Below are positions 14,172 to 28,078 of a stretch of DNA of 64,000 nucleotides, piece after piece; position 1 is the stretch's first letter, and each line of letters opens with the position of its first letter. Source of the stretch: Verticillium longisporum (lineage: Eukaryota; Ascomycota; Sordariomycetes; Glomerellales; Plectosphaerellaceae); the NCBI GenBank assembly GCA_019188255.1, contig JAETXT010000016.1:1178001-1242000 (forward strand), in the 5' to 3' direction. Both the position numbers and the translations under genes were made by a program. Under the pieces are notes generated by a model. The model ran no database searches and was not told where the DNA came from. It worked only from the letters and a program-made list of their open reading frames with translations.

Positions 14172-14432
14172 TATTAAGAGGGTTTTATTATTTATATAAA
14201 CCCCGATTGATTACTTTAATTATATTTAAGAGCTCTAAATAGGTAGGGTTAGTAATATAAGATTAATAATAATTATTAATACTATCTCTCTAATTTACTA
14301 TTATTTATATAAATTAGTTATACCTATTTAATTTATAGATTATATAAGCTATAAATTATATACTCCTAGGAGTAGTAAATCCTAGCCCCTAGTAATTACT
14401 AACTTAGTTAATCCCCTAATATTAGTTTAATA
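14172..14432 (-). repeat. Copia 5' LTR, 261 bp (copy A)
   Basis: Ends correspond to TGTTGA...TCAACA after allowing for C-to-T changes. It matches the less mutated 289-bp LTR at 45768-46056. A TATA-like motif (TTTATATAAA) lies at about 14190-14200. The outer flank ATATT at 14433 is Gypsy-1 integrase sequence, so this Copia copy inserted into Gypsy-1. Confidence 0.85.
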
Positions 14433-15053
14433 ATATTAGAATATATAATATTTTCCTAATATCTTCCTTAGAACTTTAATATATTTACTAAATAAATATT
14501 AAATAATCGGCTTACTTCTTTATATTAGAAAAAGAATAAGAGGAATAGGAATTTAAATATATTATAGCCTATAAAGAGGATTAAAGATAGAATTTCTATT
14601 TAATAAAATAAATAGATTAATTAATTAAATATAATACTTAAGAGCTAGAAAGCTATTTAGAAAATATAATTTAAACTTTAAAGAGGTAAAAAGAATACTA
14701 GAAGTATAAATATAAATAATAAAATAAATAACTAAAAGTATATAAAAGGATTAAATGAGAAAACTATTTAAGAAAAAACTAATATAATAGAATGAATAAT
14801 ATTAATATTAAGCTTATAATAATAATATTAATTTATCAATTAATTATTATAATAATATTTAATAATAGGTTTTATTAAGATTAATATTATTTAAGGAAAT
14901 CTATTATATTATTCCTAATCCTTATTTAATATAATAAATAAAAGCTTATTAATAAATTTATCCCCCTTTTTATTATTATTATTAATAAAGCTACTAAGTA
15001 CTTTACTTTAAAGCGAGATCGTTAACAGATTATATAAAGTATAGCTATTATAT
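14433..15053 (+). mobile_element. Gypsy-1 copy B fragment: integrase C terminus and chromodomain
   Basis: Plus-strand fragment corresponding to about 1711-2320. It includes the chromodomain-like segment at about 14570-14710. It is bounded on the left by the Copia 5' LTR and on the right by an oppositely oriented Gypsy-1 LTR. It is more strongly AT-converted than the counterpart at the window start. Confidence 0.8.
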
Positions 15054-15243
15054 TATAAAGGTATTAAGCTAAGGGCCTTAATTAGGGAAAGTAGATAGTT
15101 CGGATTTCAATTAATATATTAATATTATAACTTTAATTTATTAAGGCTATCGATATAGCCTCGACTCTATTTATAAACTAGATCTTATCGCCGATCTATT
15201 AGCGATAACCCGCTACTAAACGTCTAACGTCTAACTCCTTATA
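15054..15243 (-). repeat. Gypsy-1 3' LTR, 190 bp, inverted (copy C)
   Basis: Reverse complement of the LTR at 4376-4566. A C-rich run directly to the right (about 15244-15258) is the inverted polypurine tract, so this is the 3' LTR of a minus-strand element. Confidence 0.88.
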
Positions 15244-17130
15244 TTACCCCCCCTCTAGGAGGTCTAGTCCCTAGAACTTATAATACCTTTATTATTATAT
15301 CTCCTAATAATAGCTCTTTATAGGACCCTAGTATATAGTATTCCTTTATTCTAGTTCCTTTATAGGGTTATATTTAAATTTAAATATATTATTAAATAAT
15401 ATTATAATAATAATAATAGTTATAATAATAAAGAATAAGTAATAATATAAAATAATTTTCTCTATTAATTCTTAAGCTTCTCTTTATTATATAAGCTTAA
15501 TTTTCTTCTTCCTTATATAGCTATATATTACTAGATTTTCGCTTATTATATAATAACTTAACGATTCTATTACTATGATTATATATTATAAGGTCCTTTT
15601 ACGTTTTTATATTTAAATCCTTATTATTATTATATTAAATATCGTTCTTGATTTTAATAATATTTATCTATTTAATCCTAATTCTAATTAAGAAGTAGAT
15701 TTATTATAAATATAATAAAGGAGCTTATCTCTCTATAAATTCGCTAAAATCTTCTTTTAATATTTATTAATATAAAAAGATTCCTAAGCCTCTCTATAGC
15801 TTAGCTTAATATATCTAATATTATATAATAATCGATATAATAAAGAGTAATATAATTAACTTAATAAAATATAACCTAAAATAGTTTACCTATTACTTTA
15901 TTTAGCTAATAGAGTTGATTAAATATTTTAAGAAGATATCCTATCTAGGCGCTAACCCTTCTTACTATAGCTAGTACTATAATACTATAAATTACGATAA
16001 CGTTTTTAAATTCTTCTTTATTAATTAAAGTAATATCTCCTTATTAAGACCTCTTTAATTTATACCCTTCTATTTCTCTAGCTTTATTATTCTATAAATT
16101 TTTATTAATCTTTCTATAATTCTTTATTAATTAACTTTTATAAATAAAGCCTTTATCTATTAATATTATAAAGGAGGTTATTATTATATATTAGCCTATA
16201 TATATTATTTATTATAAGGAAGCTAATATTTTTAACTTTATTATATATAATTAAGAAATTAAATTATATAATTAGCCTTTAAAGGGCGAAGAAGATAATA
16301 AAGAGGGTAAGACTTTATATAATATAGATAAGATCCCTATTAATATAACCCTTTCCCCCTTCCTAGAAGAAATTCTAAATAGTAATATTCTAATATATTT
16401 TTACTTTTTAGGAATATATTACCCTAATTATAGCCCTGTTAGCTATCCTTTATCTTATACTTCTTAATACTTTATTATTATTATAGAGGATATTATTATT
16501 AAGAAGAAGGCTAATATTAAAAAGAAGAAAGCTAAAATAGCTATTAAGAAGAAAGCTACTATTATTATTAAAATATTAATAAAGGCTATTAAAGAGAAGG
16601 CTATTAAGGAGAAATAGCTTATTACTATTAAGGCTAAGCTTATTAAAGTTTAGGAAGCGCTTTATATTATAAATATAGCCTCTAAGATATTAGAGGTCTT
16701 AGAGGTTAATAATAATAATAAGGATATTAATAAACCTAATCTATTAATATTATCGTTTTCTAAACGTTTAGCTTCCTATAATATTTCCTCTACTCCTTTA
16801 ATAAATAACTTTAATACTTTTAAATATATTAAAGATTTTAATACTTTTAAATATATTAAAGATAATATTAATAATATCCTTACTTATCCTTTAAATAATA
16901 ATCTCCTATTTTCCTATAATAAGGATAGAAGTAAAGGTAAGGTAATAGCTCCTATAATAACTATTAATTACTATATTCCTATTAATAATTATCCTTATAA
17001 TATATTATTACCCCCTATTCCCTTAATAAAGGCTTCTAATCTAATTATTTAATCTAATAGACTATCTAAGATATATCCTATAGCTAAAGCGATCTATATT
17101 CCTATAATAGCTTTATCGAAGTATCCTATA
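15244..17130 (-). mobile_element. Gypsy-1 copy C: 3' tail of a minus-strand element
   Basis: Inverted counterpart of about 2400-4375. It is the part of Gypsy-1 between chromodomain and 3' LTR. It is interrupted at 17130 by a plus-strand Gypsy-2 LTR, with CTATA as the presumed target site at 17126-17130. No retroelement protein domain is recognisable in it. Confidence 0.8.
15480..17050 (+). pseudogene. RIPed antisense open frame in the Gypsy-1 tail (copy C)
   Basis: Plus-strand frames, antisense to the retroelement, run for hundreds of codons with interruptions almost only at TAA/TAG. A Lys/Ile/Ala-rich stretch (repeated K-K-K-A and K-A-I-K-E-K type motifs) lies at about 16495-16650. A short tandem duplication encoding F-N-T-F-K-Y-I-K-D twice lies at about 16810-16865. 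A frame change near 16270 separates an upstream section from the Lys-rich section and may be an intron or an indel. The product is not recognised. Presence in two independent copies of the family (also 2440-4140) argues that it belongs to the element. Confidence 0.38.
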
Positions 17131-17290
17131 TATTAAGTATAGCTATCTACTAAGAGGAAGTCCTAGGGCCTCAGCCCTAGGCACCCACTCTTAGCAGATA
17201 TATAAGTAGTTAGCAATAGGCCCTAGAATATCCTAGGAAGAATAACTATTTATACTAATACTAATATACCCCTAATATAAGGTCCTAATA
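17131..17290 (+). repeat. Gypsy-2 5' LTR, variant subtype, 160 bp (copy B)
   Basis: Starts TATTAAGTAT and ends GGTCCTAATA. The right third matches the other Gypsy-2 LTRs. The left two thirds differ (CCTAGGGCCTCAGCCCTAGG-like palindrome) and resemble the remnant at 60770-60936. Around 17150-17190 CA and TG are retained, so RIP is incomplete here. Confidence 0.75.
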
Positions 17291-20200
17291 ATAGTAATAA
17301 CTAGACTTTCCAGTCGTTCCTATATATAATCCTAAGATTTTCATTAAAAATAATAATTAGTCTATTAAGATACTAGTCTACTACTACTATAGCGAAGAGA
17401 TAAGGTTAAGATCTAGATAGAGTTAAGTTCCTATCTATTATAAGATTCCTATTATAGGATTCTCTATTATAAGATTCCTATTAAGCTTTCCCTAAACCTA
17501 TTAGATTTTTATTCCCTCGAGACTTCTCTATATTAGAGATAGATATTAAGGCCTATTAACTATATTATTAAGTAGAGAACTACTAGGATTAAGTAATTAA
17601 GATCCTACTATCTAATCTATCTATCGTATTAGTATTTAATAAATTTGCCTTTATTCTAGAGGAATAGTAATTTATATATATAGGCTATTAAGTAATATTA
17701 GTATTATTATCGTTATTAGGATCCTAGGAGTTAATATAGATATACTATCTACTAGAATAGATTATTAATTATTATTAGGTTAAGTCTATATTCTTATATA
17801 TAATTAAAGTATTAAGATTATACTATTTAATACTTACTTTATAATGGAAATATAGGGATAAGATAGTATTCTAGGTTAGAGGCTAAGAGGATTACTATTA
17901 GACTAGAATATTTAGATAAATAGAAGAGTTTAAAAATAGAATAGTAGCTCGAAAGCATTCTATAGTATTAACCCTGATTCCTATAACTGAAGAAACCCCT
18001 TTAGTAGAGACCTCCTCTATATAGGATTAACCTACCTCTCCCGGAATTAATATATCGCTAATACCGTTTATCGGATAATAAGAATTAGCTATAGTAGAAT
18101 AGGATTGGATACTAGCTCTAGGAATAGCCTTTATAATAACTACCTAATAATAGCTAATAGTTATAATAGAGATCCTATAGATATAGCTCTAAGTTAATAC
18201 TATAAATTAGAGGATAGGACCTATAAATAACTAGAAAGTATTAATATATAGATACTTCTACCTAGACTATAAACCCGATTCTAGTAAATAAGAAAGCTCC
18301 TTAATCTATATTATTAGCTAAGATATATATTAGATTAATATCGATATATTCCTTAATTCTATTAATAATTAAGTAGATATTATTAATAGATAGGCTATAG
18401 TAGTATATACTCTATTACAGCTATTCTTAGGCTCTATTAAGGTATAGTATATAATACTAACCGAAGATAAGAAATAAAGACTCCGTACTAGGCTTAACAT
18501 TTAGAGACGGCTACTTAGATATTAATTCGCCTTAGATTCTACTAAGGCTATAGAGCTACTTAATACCTATTAATACTCTAGATAGGATATCTATATAGGT
18601 TATAATCTCTAGAAATTCGTCCTCGATATTATTAGACTCTATAATACTACTAGAATAAATAATCTACTAATATAATTAAACTAAGTATACTTTAAAATCG
18701 ATAGTACTCTAATAATATACTTACCTAAGCCTAACTTTAATACTACTATTAACTTATTTATCTATAATACCTAGGATAAAGTAGAACTCCTATAGAGAGA
18801 CTCTATTCTAATAAATACTAGACGCTCTATAATAGTATATACTATAGACGACGATTATAGCTATAATAATAAACAAGACGATATTACCTTCTTAATATAT
18901 AACTTATATTAGCTAGATTAATGAAAAGATAATAATCGTAAAACCGATCCTTACTATAAATATAGCTAGAAGGAAGACTAATAGTGGAATAGAAATATAA
19001 ATAAAGGCTAGAATAGTAATAGAACCGTATATAACAGCGGATATAACTCCTATAATAACTAAAGTAATCGATACGATAATTATAGAAGCTAATATAATAA
19101 TAGTAGTAGATACGACCTCCTTTAAGGAGGTAGTACTATTAGAGGCTTATTCTATAGAGAAATTATATTTATATATAATAGTTATATATTTAGAAGGTAA
19201 TATATAAATAGCTATAGGCTATATTAAAGATAGATTAGATATAATAGTAATAGGATTAATTATATATATATCTATCTAATTAACTAAGACTCTTAAGAGA
19301 ATGAATAAGACCTCTAATAGGATAGTTATAAAATAGTAGAGGAAGTTTTCTTAATAAAGGAGGATAAATAAGATATATTAGACTCCTATATTAACTATAA
19401 TACTATTATTTCCTTATACTTCTCTATATTAACTAGTAAATTATAATATAAAGCTACCCCGTAGCGAGGGCGTCCGCTATAGCGCTATTATAAATATAAG
19501 AAATACTTCGAGTCTAGACGACTACTTATAGATTATATCTCCGCTAATAATTATATTCTATTAAAACTTAAAGGCTAGGGTCTATAAATAAGATAAGACT
19601 CTCTATATATATAATAGGACGCTATTATAAAGTAGACTGTAGAAAATAAATCGTATAAGAATAATAGCTAGACTATATTCCTAGCATTTAATAAAGACGA
19701 TATTATCGAAGCTTAAAGCCTAGGATACCTAGGGGGCCGCTAGTAAATTAGAAGATAATCGGGATATAGATACTATTCGTTCCTAGTATTATTTAAGCTA
19801 AGAGGTAAATAGTACTATATTACTATAGACTCCGCTTACTTAGGAGTAATAGTAGACTAAGACTAGCTTACTAAATTTAATAAGAATATAATAATCGATA
19901 TATTAGAGAAGAAGATAGTATGGGGAATTAGCGGAATCTAAGTCGAATTAGACTATAAAGTAACGTTTAACCTATATATCCTTAGCCTTACTAGTAGATA
20001 GGATATAAAGGTATTCGGCTACGTTACTATTATAGTATAGTATATATAGAACCTAGGTTTAAAGCTATTACTTAGATATAAATTCCTCGATTAATATAGA
20101 GTAGATATACTCTTTAGCTCTAATAACTTAATATTTAATTACTATTATAGGATATAGATACTATTCTTATATAAGTCGAAATCTAATTTAGTTAGAAGGA

Positions 20201-21209
20201 GAGTAATAATAACGTCTAAGGCTATTCTACTATCTAGATCGGTTATAAAAATACTAGTATAATATAATAGACTCCCTTATTATAATAAATATAATATTAA
20301 ATAAGAATATACCTTTATAGTAAATAACCCTTTAATATAGTTATATTAAATATCCTACTCTAGACTATATTTTATATTTATATCTAATAACTTAGAGGAG
20401 ACTATAAAGGTAGACTAGAATACCCGTCTAGGCTATATTAAAGATATTAACCTAAAGGGAAGCTTTCTAGTAGACTAATATATAGCTAAAGTAGTATATA
20501 GATACTAGGAATTTAACTTAGATAACGATATAATATTAGCCTTCTTCGCTAGAGAGGCCTAAGGAGAAACCGAGAATACTATAGACCGAGCTAATAAGAT
20601 ACTTAAGGAACTATATAAATTTAAACCATCCCTTAGTATAGAACGCCCTCAGGATATTAAGGAATTACGTATAAGAGAGGGTATTAATATCTACGCTAAG
20701 AACCTATTATAAGCTAATTAGGTTAGATAGTTATTAGAATCGTTTAATTACTAGAGAGACTATAGAGTTATCCTAATATTAGACGATAAGCGAATAAGGA
20801 TAGATCTAATAGATAGATAGTAATCTAAGAAACTAGGCTCTAAAGTATATCCCCTTAGAATCGAGGATAGGCAATTACTTAATAAGAAGTTCGATAAGAT
20901 ATATAAGCTAGGACGACTAGAATAGATAAAGTAGCTAACCCTATTCAGCTACTTAGTCTTTATAGTATAGTAAACTATTAATAGTATATATAAGAATAGA
21001 ATCGTAATAGACCTTAAGTAATTAAACGATATATTAGTACTAGATAACTATCCTATATTATTATAAGAAGAGATTATTAATAGACTATATAGGAAGGCCT
21101 TCTTATTAATATTTAATATATCTATATTCTTCTACTAGCTACTAGTATATAGCGCTTATAAGGACTAGATAGTAATTATTAGTCTTTATAGATAAGAAAA
21201 GTCTTATAT
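17291..21209 (+). mobile_element. Gypsy-2 copy B: gag, protease and start of RT, plus strand
   Basis: Matches 30842-34780: 5' untranslated region with short AGATTCCTATTAT-type repeats (about 17440-17490), gag (about 17500-19500), protease (about 19800-20050) and the N-terminal half of reverse transcriptase (about 20880-21209). It stops in RT at TATAT (21205-21209), where an inverted Gypsy-2 LTR begins. Frames are destroyed by TAA/TAG. Confidence 0.83.
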
Positions 21210-21379
21210 TATTAGGACCTTATATTAGGGGCATATTAGTATTAGTATAAATAGTTAACTATCTAGTACTACTAGTATCTAGGCGGATACCCCTATTAGT
21301 AGAGTGCCCTAGCCCTAGGACTCTAGCGGAGTCTAGCTAGAGTCCGTAGCTAGAGCAGTCTCTATAGGTGCCCCTAATA
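21210..21379 (-). repeat. Gypsy-2 3' LTR, 170 bp, inverted (copy C)
   Basis: Reverse complement of the LTR at 30672-30841. To its right, the inverted sequence reads in element orientation as a purine-rich run (GAGGAGGCAG) just before the LTR, a plausible polypurine tract. This is therefore the 3' LTR of the minus-strand copy to the right. Confidence 0.85.
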
Positions 21380-22119
21380 CTACTGCCTCCTCGAGGAACC
21401 GTATCTGTATAGTAATATAGTCCTTATTTCCCCGATTATATAATAAACTATAGATCCTTAATTACCTAATTATATAATATAAACTCCTAATATCCTAATT
21501 ATATAATATTAACTCCTAATAGCCTAATTAATCTATTACTTATATAGTCTCGTTACCTATACCCTTATTCCCTCTATAGCGATCAGCTACTCTAGTTTTA
21601 GAGTCTATTCCGTTAGCGCCTCTTTATTAACGGGTTAGAGTCTTATCCCTATTACCTCTTACCCGCTAGGCGGGGGGATTCCTCCTAGAGTTCATCTTCG
21701 CTAAGTATATCTAGTTTAATAGGCGGAATCGGCAAATATACGGATAAGCTTATAGTACCCGTAGTCTTAGTCTTAGTAGACGACCTACTAGCTAGCGACT
21801 ATTATAACGATAACTTAGCTAGAGTCTATTATAACGATTTAATAGGAGTCTATTAGAATAGGGGTCGTAGTAGTACGCCTCCTAGAGATAACTAGTATAA
21901 GTATAGTATAATTAAGTATATTAATAGGAATCCCTTTATTAGTATATATTATATAGTCCTAGATCCTATAAGTAAATCCAATTCTATAATAGAGGAGGCT
22001 CTAGCTAATAGCGATAATATTAATAGTCTATGCTCTATTATTGAAGTTATTATAATTAGCGATTATATCCTATTATTTACTCTACTAACTATATCCTCGA
22101 GAGCCTTAATTCTATTATA

Positions 22120-24060
22120 AATAGCCTTAGCTAGGTTATATAAGTTATTAAAATAGTATCGTTTTAGAGTTATAGAATCTTAATTAATATTTAATCGATT
22201 TATATTAGAATTATATTCTATAAATTAATAAGGTTAATCTATTTCCGAGAGATATTAAGTAAGATTACTATAATTACTTTATTAGCCTTATTTAGCTTAG
22301 AGTCTATATATTCTAAAGTATAATTATCCCCTTAAGTATTCCCCTAAGTAGATTCTATTATAAAAGAGAGTACTCTTTTAATTATTTTAGAGACGATTAT
22401 CTACTAGCTTTTAAGGATATTCTCTTATATTATAGGATATTATTATTTATTAAGGGTATTTAGGTCCTTATTATTAAGTAAGTCGTTCTCGCCTAATTTA
22501 GTATATATAGATTATAGGACCTCGGATAGTATTATAATAAGAAAGGGAAGCGATATATCATCCTACTCTAATTAGTAATAGGCTCTATTATACTTCTATT
22601 AATAGATAGTTAATATAAATTTACCTTTCTCTATTAGATCGGTAGCTATAAATAAGTTCGCGAAATAAAGATTATTATCCTTTTAAATACTATTTAAGAA
22701 AAATAGCTATTTATAGTAGATATTCCTAAATTTACTAGGTTCGAGAAGAATTTAAATAGAAGCTTTAACCTTAAGAATAATATAATAAACGGCCTAGAGC
22801 TATACTATCTATTCTACTCTATATTATTTATCGAGAAATAGTCGCTCTCTTATCTCTATTTAATAGTATAGATTATAGATAGTACTTCTAATTACGTTAT
22901 AAAGGAGTAAGTAGCCTATTATTAAGTAAAAGAGGACCTATTTAACTAATCGAGCTTAGAATTAAGTATTATTTAAGTTAATAGGGTATAGGCGGACGTA
23001 CTTAGCTAGGTAGAGGATATATTTACTTCCCGAGTATTAGTCTTCGAGGAATAGGGTTTACTAAAACCTAAGCTAGATACTATACTCGTATCCGCTAAAC
23101 TTAGTCTAGAATATATCGTACTCCTTACTAGGAATAAAGTTAATAAGTATATCTATTATTATATAGTATAATAGGGGTATAATACCCTATTCCTTATTAT
23201 AAATCTATAAGAAAATAGAGTAATTACTAATATATTTCTTCCCTAGAGTTACTCGGATCCGCTTAATTACTCTATCGATTCGGTTTCCCATATTATATTT
23301 ATATTACTATAACTCTAGCCGAACCTATAGTTTACTATCGTCTCCTAGGAATAGAATATCGGGATATTAAAGCTTAAAGGATATAGGGTTTCCTATATTA
23401 GAGTCTATAGTATTAAAAACCTATAATTCCTCTAATAGATTTATAAGACCCTTAGTCTTAGCTTTACTTTTCTTTACTCTAGGTATAGGAATCTCCTCTA
23501 TATTAGTATTATTATTAATCTAGGTATTACTACTAATCTAAGTATTATTATCGGTCTAGCTAGTATCCTTAGTAACTATATTCTAAATAAATAGGTCTAT
23601 AGTATTATCGATAGTCTAGATATCTAGGTCTACGGTATCGTCGTCGTCGTCGATATTACTTATTATAGACTATATTTACTAGAGATATATAGTTACGGCC
23701 TCTATATTAGCGGCGTTACTTCTAGTACGTTACTATATTAGTAGAGCGTATTCTCTTATCTCTTTAGCATTAAGTATTAGCTTCGCTAGCGAGTTAGGTC
23801 TTAATATAATCGAATATAGTACTATATAATTACTAAGTAGTAATCGGTAGGAATAGTATAGGATATAGATAAGTATAGTAAAGATGAGAGTAGTAGCGAA
23901 AATAAGTATAGTAAAGACGTAAATAGTAATAAAGATAAATATAGTAAAGATATAAATAGTAATAAAGATAAGTATAGTAAAAGTAAAGGTAATAATAGTA
24001 GAAGGTAAAGTTATATAGAGTATTAGGGGGTGGACGATATAATCTATATTAATATTATAT
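22120..24060 (-). pseudogene. RIPed sense-strand frame in the Gypsy-2 tail (copy C)
   Basis: Downstream of the chromodomain, in the same sense as pol, part of the tail stays open except for TAA/TAG. It has an Asp/Asn/Thr-rich stretch (about 23690-23520), a short basic patch of V-K-K-S-K-A-K type (about 23480-23450) and a segment with G-N-R-I-D-R-V-I pattern (about 23300). The same is seen in the plus-strand copy at 43806-45767. I do not recognise a family. The 33-bp tandem repeat at its upstream edge reads better on the other strand, so strand assignment is uncertain. Confidence 0.3.
23868..23982. repeat. 33-bp tandem repeat in the Gypsy-2 tail
   Basis: About three and a half imperfect copies of a 33-bp unit containing AAGTATAGTAAAGAT and AATAGTAATAAAGAT. 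The unit is 11 codons long. On the plus strand it gives a charged D-K-Y-S-K-D-x-N-S-N-K repeat. The counterpart lies inverted at about 43920-44030. Confidence 0.7.
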
Positions 24061-27000
24061 TCCTTCTATTTACTTATTTACTCGCTATCTCTATTAAAAC
24101 TATTACCTAGTCCCTATAACTAGATTCTAATCTCGATATTAATTAGCGGAATCCGATTAACGATTATCGTTTCTAGTTCTTAATAATTAGGCTATTAAAT
24201 CTCTATAGTCTATATCGGGTATTTAGTCTTATATCTATATATTAAGTCGTTTACTATATATAGTATATCCGCTTAATATAACTATTTATTATATTTATAT
24301 CCTTAATTCTTCTATTTTATAAAGTACTATAATCGTAGTTAGCTAGATAGCTATCTTATATAGCGATCTAGTAGTCTCTCGACTTTATATTAATCTCCGT
24401 CCTCTTCTAATACTATAGGTTTAATTATAGATAATTAATATACTTACTTATAGATTATTATCTAGTAGATACGGAATAAGCTACTTTATAGATATTATAT
24501 CGTATACTCTCTATTTCGTAGGGAATTATAGTTTACATACTAGAGAGCCTCTTTTTCTAGAATAGTAAAGGGTCCTACTTATTATTAGCTCTATTTCCTT
24601 AGCGGTCTACTAGGAAGCTTATATCCTTTATTCAATTTAAGAAATACTTTATCGCTAACCTCGAAATATACTAGTTAGTGCTTCTTATTATAGGCCTTCT
24701 TAGCTTTAGCTTATATATAAGCTATAGATACTTATACCTCCTATTAATAGAGCTTTTAGTTTCGATAGTCTCCCTATCCTATATTCCGCTTATTAGCTAG
24801 TTAGCGGCTATTATAGGCTTAAATCCTAGAAGTAGCTTATTTAGGGCCTAGTTAATAGTATATTATTTAGTATTATTAAGAGTAAACTAAAGCGGAATTA
24901 AAATATCTAGCTAAAGTATATCTAATAACGATATATAATATTATAATATAATTTCTATCATTTAGTTTTTATATTCTAATAATCTATTAATCTATAGATA
25001 TTATACTATCGAAAATAATAGGTCGACTTCGAAGGCTTTAAATACGTTCTTCTAGAATAAGCCTATAAACTTTAAGTCTCTATTAGAGATAATTATTAAT
25101 AGTAAACCCTAGTCTATAGATAAAAGACTTCTTATAAAGAGAATAGCCTAATTCTTAATATTATATTCTATATTATTAAGAATAAGTAAAGTCTTCTTAG
25201 AATATATATCTATTATTATTATTATAGAGTCGAGGACTTATACTTTTAAGTCTAATAGCCTCTAGAAGGAGAATTATATAGGTATTTTAGGTAATCCGAT
25301 AATAAAATTAATTATAATTATATAGAATAGTCTTATTAATATCTAAATTAATTATAATTCGCTAAATAGTTTATCTCTATTTATAGAGAGTATTAGATAC
25401 TCTAGATAATATCTCTACTATTTCTTAACTATCTATTACTTTCCTTTAAATTATATATTATCGAGCTTATATAGTATCTTATCTAGTCTGAAGTAATGCC
25501 TTCTATTATATATAAGCTAGAGTAGTTCTAGTATAATTAACTTCGGTATATATAACTATTATCTAGTAGTCCCTAGTTCGATATTATATAGTAGGCCGTC
25601 TTCTTCCTTAAAGGCCAGGAGGTTTATCTTTAGTTTATACTTATATTTCCTTAAATCTTAAATCTATTATATAATATTCTTATAATATATATCTATTTAG
25701 TACCTATCTATAATCCGCTATCGGAGTATAGTAGATATCTCTATATAGAGGCTTAAGAGGTATATAGTATCGTCCTATATATTATCTAGTTCGTAGCTAA
25801 TCTAGGACTATAGTCTAGCTTCCTATTCCTATTAATAGGACTCGTCTTCGGTAATAGGTAGTCTCGAGAGAATATCTAGGATAAGGTTTATTTTACTTAG
25901 TATATATATAATATCGAGGCGAAATTAGCTTAAGTATATCGCTATCGATATAAGTCTTAGGTTCGCTTTATTTATATCTACTATTATAAGACTAGTATAA
26001 TTAACGATCCCTTTTAGCGCTTAATAATCTATTAATATAATAATAGAGTACTAATAAGACTAGATTAACGTTTATAGCTTTCGTATAGCCTATACTAGAT
26101 AGGCTATTTCTAGTTCTATAGCCTTAGCTAGGGCCTCGGATTTTATAGTTAATTAGCTAAGAAATATTATTAATTATATTACTTTATCCGAGATATATCT
26201 ACTATCCTAGTAGGCATCTATATAGAATATAAATAGGCTAAAGCCTCTATTACTAATATCTATCTTAAAGAAAGTAATTTTACCTAGGTTATAATAATAT
26301 AGTAAAGTCGGCTATATTAATTATTCTTATAGAATATAGAATACTTCCTTTTTATCCTCTACTAGAATAAAGGTTTATTTAGAAGTATATATTATCTAGG
26401 TATATTTATTTATCTTTTTCTATAGATCGACTTTACCCTCCTCTTAGAATTATCTTAATAGGGCAATCTTCTTATCCTCTAGTAGCTTAGCCTTAAATTA
26501 ATAATAAAGGACGAATCTTTATAACTATCCTATTATTCCTAGATAGATCTCTAGGTCCGATAATAATATCGAGTACTTTAGCTTAATAATAGCTATTAGT
26601 CTCTCTATTATAGTTAATAGTCCTAAGGTATTAACCCGAAATCCTAGTAATATAATAGAGGGATATATATAGAAGGACTTTATTAGGCTTAATATTAGTT
26701 TAGATTCCTTAAAGAGGCTAAGGATTATATATAAATATTCTAGATACTCCTCGAAGGAGTTGCTAAAGATTACTATATCGTCGATATATACTTAAGCGAA
26801 ACGTTAATATAGATATAGCTTTTAATCTATAAAGTATTAAATATATACTAGAGAGTTCTAGTATCTTATTAATATTATATAGGACTTTTCTAATCTCTAT
26901 AGACTAATAATAACTATTCGATCCTTATAAGCGCTATAGACTAGTAATTAATAGAAGAATATAGATATATTAAATACTAATAGAAAGGCCTTCCTATATA

Positions 27001-28078
27001 ATCTATTAATAATCTCCTCTTATAATAATATAAGATAGTTATCTAGTACTAATATATCGTTTAATTACTTAAAGTCTATTACAACTCTACCTTTATATAT
27101 ACTATTTATAGTCTACTATATAATAAAGACTAGATAGCTAAATAGGGTAAGTTACTTTACCTATTCTAGTCGTCCTAGCTTATATATCTTATTAAACTTC
27201 TTATTAAGTAATTGCCTATCTTCGATTCTAAGAGGATATACTTTAGAGCCTAGTTTCTTAGATTACTATCTATCTACTAAGTCTATCCTTATCTATTTAT
27301 CTAGTATTAAGATAACTCTATAGTCTCTCTAATAATTAAATAATTCTAATAACTATCTAACTTAATTAGCTTATAAAGGGTTCTTAGTATAGATACTAAT
27401 ACCCTCCCTTATATATAGTTCCTTAATATCCTAAGAGCATTCCGCTCTACGAGATAGTTTAAATTCTTATAGCTCCCTAAGTATAGCTTAATCCTTATAA
27501 CTATTCTCGGATTCTCTAGTAAAGAAGGCCGATACTATATTATTATCTAGATTATATCCCTAGTAGCTATATACTACCTTAGCTATATATTAATCTACTA
27601 GAAAGCTTCCCTCTAAGTTAATATCCTTAATATAGCTTAGATAAGTATTCTAGTCTACCTTTATAATCTCCTCTAAATTATTAAATATAAATATAAAATA
27701 TAATCTAAAGTAAGATATTTAATATAATTATATTAAAGGGTTATCTATTATAAAGGTATATTCTCGTTTAATATTATATTTATTATAATAAAGGAGTTTA
27801 CTATATTATATTAATACCTTTATAATTAATCTAAGTAATAGAATAGCCTTAGATATTACTATTACTCTCCTTCTAATTAAATTAGATTTCGATTTATATA
27901 AGAATAGTATCTATATCCTATAATAGTAATTAAATATTAAATTATTAGAATTAAAGAATATATTTATTCTATATTAATCGAGGAATTTATATCTAAATAG
28001 TAGCTTTAGAACTAAGTTCTATATATACTATATTATAATAGTAATATAGCTAAATACCCTAATATCCTATTTACTTCC

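Larger units (their letters stand above)
21380..28078 (-). mobile_element. Gypsy-2 copy C: protease to 3' end, minus strand, with 2.7-kb tail
   Basis: Reading leftward: protease (about 27900-27600), RT (about 27400-26450, with the Y-I-D-D-type motif near 26767-26797), RNase H (about 26250-25850), integrase (about 25550-24500) and chromodomain (about 24430-24290). A tail of roughly 2.7 kb (24070-21380) leads to the 3' LTR. It is the only copy with an uninterrupted path from protease to 3' LTR. It breaks off at 28078 inside the protease region, where another Gypsy-2 piece is joined. RIP damage is heavy throughout. Confidence 0.83.
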
